The position numbers and the translations under genes are program-made. This document shows positions 62,113 through 64,000 of a DNA stretch of 64,000 nucleotides, in pieces. The DNA lies in assembly GCF_013745115.1 (NCBI RefSeq), contig NZ_CP051151.1:1-64000 (forward strand), written 5' to 3'. How positions within the stretch are numbered: position 1 is the first letter of the stretch; each line of letters opens with the position of its first letter. Below the pieces are notes generated by a model. It saw only the letters and a list, made by a program, of their open reading frames with translations, was not told where the DNA came from and did no database searches. Origin of the DNA: Hujiaoplasma nucleasis (GTDB lineage: Bacteria; Bacillota_I; Bacilli_A; Izemoplasmatales; Hujiaoplasmataceae).

Positions 62113-64000
62113 ATGAGTGATTTAGAAAAAGTAAATGGGTTGGGGCCTAAAACAATTAAAAAATTAAATGATCTTTCAATCAACTCGATTGAAGATTTAT
62201 TGTTATGTTTTCCTAAATCATATAAAATTCAAAAAAAGACACCCATTGAACAAGTCAAGATTAATCAAGTTGTAAGTATAGATGTGGAAGTCCTAAGCAA
62301 AGCAACTATATTTTTCTTTAGAAAAAACTTAAGTAAACTTACATTTAAAGCCCAAAGTCAAGGACAATCATTTAGAATAGATATTTTTAATAGACATTAT
62401 TTATCGAGTCAAATATATCCATCGGTTAAACTTGTGGTAACGGGTCGATTTAAGGAGCGATTTAATGCTTTCACAGCTAGTGATATCGTATTAGAAAAGA
62501 ATTATGAAGAAGGAATCATCGCCCAATATCAATTGGGAGATATAAATGATGGACGGATCAAAAAAGTGATTCATCAATTACTGATTGATAATATTCTTAT
62601 AAATGAAACACTACCTAAAGAACTCTTAGTTAGTAGAAAACTCGAACCTATCAATCAGCTTATTAGATATATTCATATTCCAAATGATGAAATGGAATTA
62701 AGTCGAGCGATCTATCGTTTAAAGTATGAGGAATTAATCTTATTTGCCCTAAGGATTGAACTGATAAAAGGACTTCAAAAGTCTTCTCAAAGTTTTATTA
62801 AACACTATAATATTGACCTTGTAAAAGATTTTATTAAAGAAATTGGCTTTGAACTTACCAAAGGACAAAAAGAAGCCACAAATGAAATTTTTAGGGATTT
62901 AAGATCTTCTAAACAAATGAATCGACTATTACAAGGGGATGTAGGTTCAGGAAAAACTATTGTCGCAGTTTTAGCTTCTTTAGCCGTTGTATCAGCTAAA
63001 TCACAAGTTGCAATTATGGCTCCTACTCTTGTTTTAGCCCATCAACATTATCTTGTTTTTGAAAAATATTTAAAAACATATAATGTAAATATTGCATTAC
63101 TTACGAGTGAAAGTCCTGCAAAAGAGAAAAGGCAAATTTTAAGTGATATATCTAATCATAAAATTGATATTATTATAGGAACTCACGCGTTAATTCAAGA
63201 AAACATCGAATTTTTAAATTTAGGTTTGGCCATTATTGATGAACAACACCGATTTGGCGTTGAACAAAGAAAAAAACTAAGGCAAAAGGGATATTATCCC
63301 GACCTCTTGTTAATGTCAGCTACACCAATACCAAGATCTTTAGCAATATCTATTTTTGAAAGTTCAGATATTTCCCAAATCACAGAAAAACCATTAGGGA
63401 GAAAATCCATAATTACCAAAGTATATGAATATTCTCAAATAAAGTCAATCTATCAATTAATAAGACTAGAAATTAACTTGAATCATCAAGTATATGTGGT
63501 TTGCCCACTCATTGAGGAAAGTCAAAACTCAAATAGATTTTCTACAGAAGAAGTATATCAATTATTAAGCAAGAAATTTGATCCGAATTTGATGGACATT
63601 TTACATGGTAAATTAAGCGATAAAGATAAAATAAAAATTTTAAATAGATTCCAAAAGAATCAAATCAAAATTCTTGTCTCTACTAGCCTTATCGAAGTTG
63701 GCGTTCATGTCGATAATGCAACGACTATGCTAATCATGAACGCAAATACTTTTGGCTTAGCTCAACTTCATCAGTTAAGGGGAAGAATTGGAAGAAGTGA
63801 TTTACAATCATATTGTTGTTTGATTGTTGATGATGGTCTTGAAGATTTGGACAGGTTAAGTATATTAGAAAATACTGATGATGGCTTTAAAATTAGTGAG
63901 TATGACTTAAAGTTGAGAGGACCAGGAGAGGTATTTGGTAATAATCAAGCAGGTGTTCCTAAATTTAATTTTGCAAATTTAATTGAGGATGAAGCATTAC
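62113..64000 (+). CDS. recG: ATP-dependent DNA helicase RecG, cut by window edge
   Basis: About 629 codons are present from ATG 62113 (GGTGAAA upstream) to the right edge without a stop; full RecG is near 670-690 aa. N-terminal wedge/OB domain, Walker A LLQGDVGSGKT, DEQH-type Walker B AIIDEQHRFG, motif III LMSATPIPR and motif VI QLRGRIGRS are all visible. Remodels stalled forks and recombination intermediates. Own -10 box after a strong terminator. Confidence 0.95.
   Translation, partial: MSDLEKVNGLGPKTIKKLNDLSINSIEDLLLCFPKSYKIQKKTPIEQVKINQVVSIDVEVLSKATIFFFRKNLSKLTFKAQSQGQSFRIDIFNRHYLSSQIYPSVKLVVTGRFKERFNAFTASDIVLEKNYEEGIIAQYQLGDINDGRIKKVIHQLLIDNILINETLPKELLVSRKLEPINQLIRYIHIPNDEMELSRAIYRLKYEELILFALRIELIKGLQKSSQSFIKHYNIDLVKDFIKEIGFELTKGQKEATNEIFRDLRSSKQMNRLLQGDVGSGKTIVAVLASLAVVSAKSQVAIMAPTLVLAHQHYLVFEKYLKTYNVNIALLTSESPAKEKRQILSDISNHKIDIIIGTHALIQENIEFLNLGLAIIDEQHRFGVEQRKKLRQKGYYPDLLLMSATPIPRSLAISIFESSDISQITEKPLGRKSIITKVYEYSQIKSIYQLIRLEINLNHQVYVVCPLIEESQNSNRFSTEEVYQLLSKKFDPNLMDILHGKLSDKDKIKILNRFQKNQIKILVSTSLIEVGVHVDNATTMLIMNANTFGLAQLHQLRGRIGRSDLQSYCCLIVDDGLEDLDRLSILENTDDGFKISEYDLKLRGPGEVFGNNQAGVPKFNFANLIEDEAL

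Noticed and set aside
1-64000. CRISPR arrays, insertion sequences, prophage, tRNA or rRNA genes
   Set aside because: No regularly spaced direct repeats, transposase or phage genes, or tRNA/rRNA signatures were seen in the intergenic regions.

Overview
The window looks like a free-living, low-GC, wall-less-lineage Firmicute: an Izemoplasma/Acholeplasma/Haloplasma-type member of the Mollicutes or a close relative. Evidence is the strong AT bias, the Bacillus-like housekeeping gene order (rimM-trmD-rplS, polA-mutM-coaE-dnaB-dnaI-thrS, rsgA-rpe-thiN, rpmB/fakA/recG) and the presence of PolC, DnaI and RqcH. TGA is a real stop here (rimM, ord, trmB, mutM, dnaI, rpe and thiN all end in it) and Trp is TGG, so code 11 applies, unlike Mycoplasma and Spiroplasma. 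The taxonomic call is inference from gene content. No tRNA, rRNA, IS element, prophage or CRISPR array was found, and no gene-free stretch exceeds 300 bases.

Layout. 1-3.8 kb: a truncated MFS transporter, GTP-type PEP carboxykinase and a NYN-LOTUS protein. 3.8-13.5 kb, minus strand: a tightly coupled nine-gene catabolic operon, argF-arcC-ord-ortA-ortB-oraS-oraE-glmL-orr. It would split citrulline to ornithine plus carbamoyl phosphate (giving ATP), racemise ornithine, and oxidise D-ornithine through the B12/PLP aminomutase to acetyl-CoA and alanine. Its promoter carries a cre site between -35 and -10, and the likely CcpA gene lies at 21.4 kb. 13.6-19.5 kb: redox and stress functions (OsmC, thioredoxin-like, 1-Cys-type peroxiredoxin), a DUF134/NifX-like pair under a large palindromic operator, an antiporter and an exported nuclease/phosphatase-fold protein. 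19.6-31.9 kb: rimM-trmD, rplS, ccpA-tyrS, CNNM transporter, metal P-type ATPase, two peptidases, trmB, and panT-coaX (pantothenate uptake and phosphorylation).

32-48 kb: replication and repair genes (polA, mutM, dnaB, dnaI, polC), coaE, T-box-controlled thrS, rqcH, gmk and rpoZ. 48-64 kb: T-box-controlled pheST, rlmN, pfkA, rubrerythrin, rsgA-rpe-thiN, two tandem HtrA-like proteases, ridA, rpmB, a FakA-like protein and the start of recG.

Most interesting points: the complete ornithine-oxidation operon with its cre-bearing promoter; a 28-bp perfect palindrome over a consensus promoter; a TGTTAGA/TCTAACA operator-like motif at three loci; a hairpin that appears to place the PEPCK Shine-Dalgarno next to its ATG; an apparent CTG start for guanylate kinase; and tandem secreted proteases with tyrosine-every-fourth-residue helices. 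Start sites were chosen by Shine-Dalgarno placement, and several differ from the longest open frame.
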